Of a DNA stretch of 16,876 nucleotides, positions 16,203-16,876 are shown piece after piece (within the stretch, counting starts at the first letter, position 1; every line of letters begins with the position of its first letter). This DNA is from Ochromonadaceae sp. CCMP2298. Its lineage: Eukaryota > Sar > Synurophyceae > Ochromonadales > Ochromonadaceae. Position numbers and translations under genes: made by a program. The notes under the pieces were generated by a model, which searched no databases, was not told the DNA's origin, and was given only the letters and a program-made list of their open reading frames with translations. The stretch lies in NCBI GenBank assembly GCA_026770595.1, contig MU634042.1:1-16876 (forward strand), given 5' to 3'.

Positions 16203-16876
16203 CGCGATCTGCAGATACGTTGCGATGATAATTGATAAGGCGAGAGGCACTAGGGCAGAAGGGACACAGCGGCAGGGTGTCATAGGCCTGGACGACTTAC
16301 GTTACGAGCAGCAGGAGTCCCGCCGAGAGGGGCCGTAGAGAGCCAATGGGGAGCCGATCTCCAAATCAGCCACAAGGAAGTCTTCGGGGTGGCAGAGAGA
16401 GAGGATTGTGAGTTGTTTATTGGGACAGCGGGGCAGCATGGCGCGCATTGAGTGTATATCGAGACTCACCTGTTCTGCAGAGCCAGCCAAGTGCCGACCG
16501 TGCAAGCTGCCTGGGCACCCGCTGACAAATCAGCCACAAGTGTTCTATCAGCCCATGTAAGATAAGATAAAGAAGAAGCAACGTTAGTTAGACCTCTCGC
16601 TTGTCTCAGCAGGCGGGTGAGTTGGTACAGGTGCGTGTCTAGCTATGTAGTGCTCACCTTTGATCGCCAGCTCTCGCTGTCGATTCTGCACGCTACCGCT
16701 ACCGCTCTCCTGCCGGCTTTGCCTCGGAAGAGTGCCAACGAGCCATACTCGAAAGAAAAATCAGCTCGATCGACGATCCCTTTCGCACAATCTCATTTGA
16801 AATGGCTGAAGGGTGGACAGTAGGGTTATGAGCCGAGTCCGGGATAGACCGACCTTTCGAGATAGACCGACCTTCG
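16203..16876. other. Upstream region of the repeat-protein gene; no certain gene
   Basis: This stretch may hold the promoter or further 5' exons of the minus-strand repeat-protein gene. On that strand, 16390-16298 begins after GAAG, is open in one frame and ends at AAC|GTAAGT. In that frame it would join at 16208 without a stop (TPAARN then IAMTGS), but no start codon for it was found. Two diverged copies of a ~45-bp segment share CAAATCAGCCACAAG (16362-16376, 16526-16540). No gene is called. Confidence 0.35.
16843..16876. repeat. Tandem repeat of GATAGACCGACCTTTCGA at the window edge
   Basis: Two copies, 16843-16860 (18 bp) and 16861-16876 (16 bp, one T shorter and cut by the window end), lie directly next to each other. 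The array may continue beyond the window. Confidence 0.85.

Overview
This is nuclear DNA of a eukaryote with small introns. It is most likely a photosynthetic stramenopile (ochrophyte alga), because the first gene encodes an aureochrome, a bZIP-LOV blue-light transcription factor known only from that group. I could reassemble seven protein genes exon by exon. All 21 coding introns inferred are GT-AG and short (77-156 bp), and the reading frame is kept across every junction. Coding DNA is GC-rich with many CTG, GTG and GAG codons. The intergenic DNA between about 11.9 and 14.9 kb is visibly more AT-rich.

Layout. 477-1602 (+) aureochrome. 2338-4892 (-) RAD21/SCC1-type cohesin kleisin, 6 exons, 633 aa. 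5501-6535 (-) ING-family PHD-finger protein, 5 exons, 209 aa. 7081-9054 (-) coatomer delta subunit, 5 exons, 526 aa, followed downstream by a decayed tandem copy of its own last ~135 bp. 9562-10647 (+) proteasome beta-3 subunit, 5 exons, 205 aa. 10897-11680 (-) ribosomal protein eL13, 3 exons, 207 aa. 11681-15168 is gene-poor: it holds an ACGT-containing minisatellite, hairpins, decayed coding-like fragments and a possible structured RNA. 15169-16202 (-) encodes an unrecognised basic/acidic repeat protein with an expanded 10-residue repeat.

The six recognised genes are unrelated core eukaryotic functions (light-responsive transcription, cohesion, chromatin reading, COPI traffic, proteasome, ribosome). 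They are packed head-to-head and tail-to-tail with 0.25-0.75 kb between them, and nothing suggests they form one pathway. delta-COP and PSMB3 share a 507-bp divergent promoter region. PSMB3 and eL13 converge with 249 bp between stops.

The least explained parts are the repeat protein at 15.2-16.2 kb, with its internal module duplication and an inverted relic 0.2 kb away, the ACGT-core minisatellite at 12.7-13.2 kb, and the possible structured RNA at 14.57-14.72 kb. I do not see a convincing new multi-gene system.
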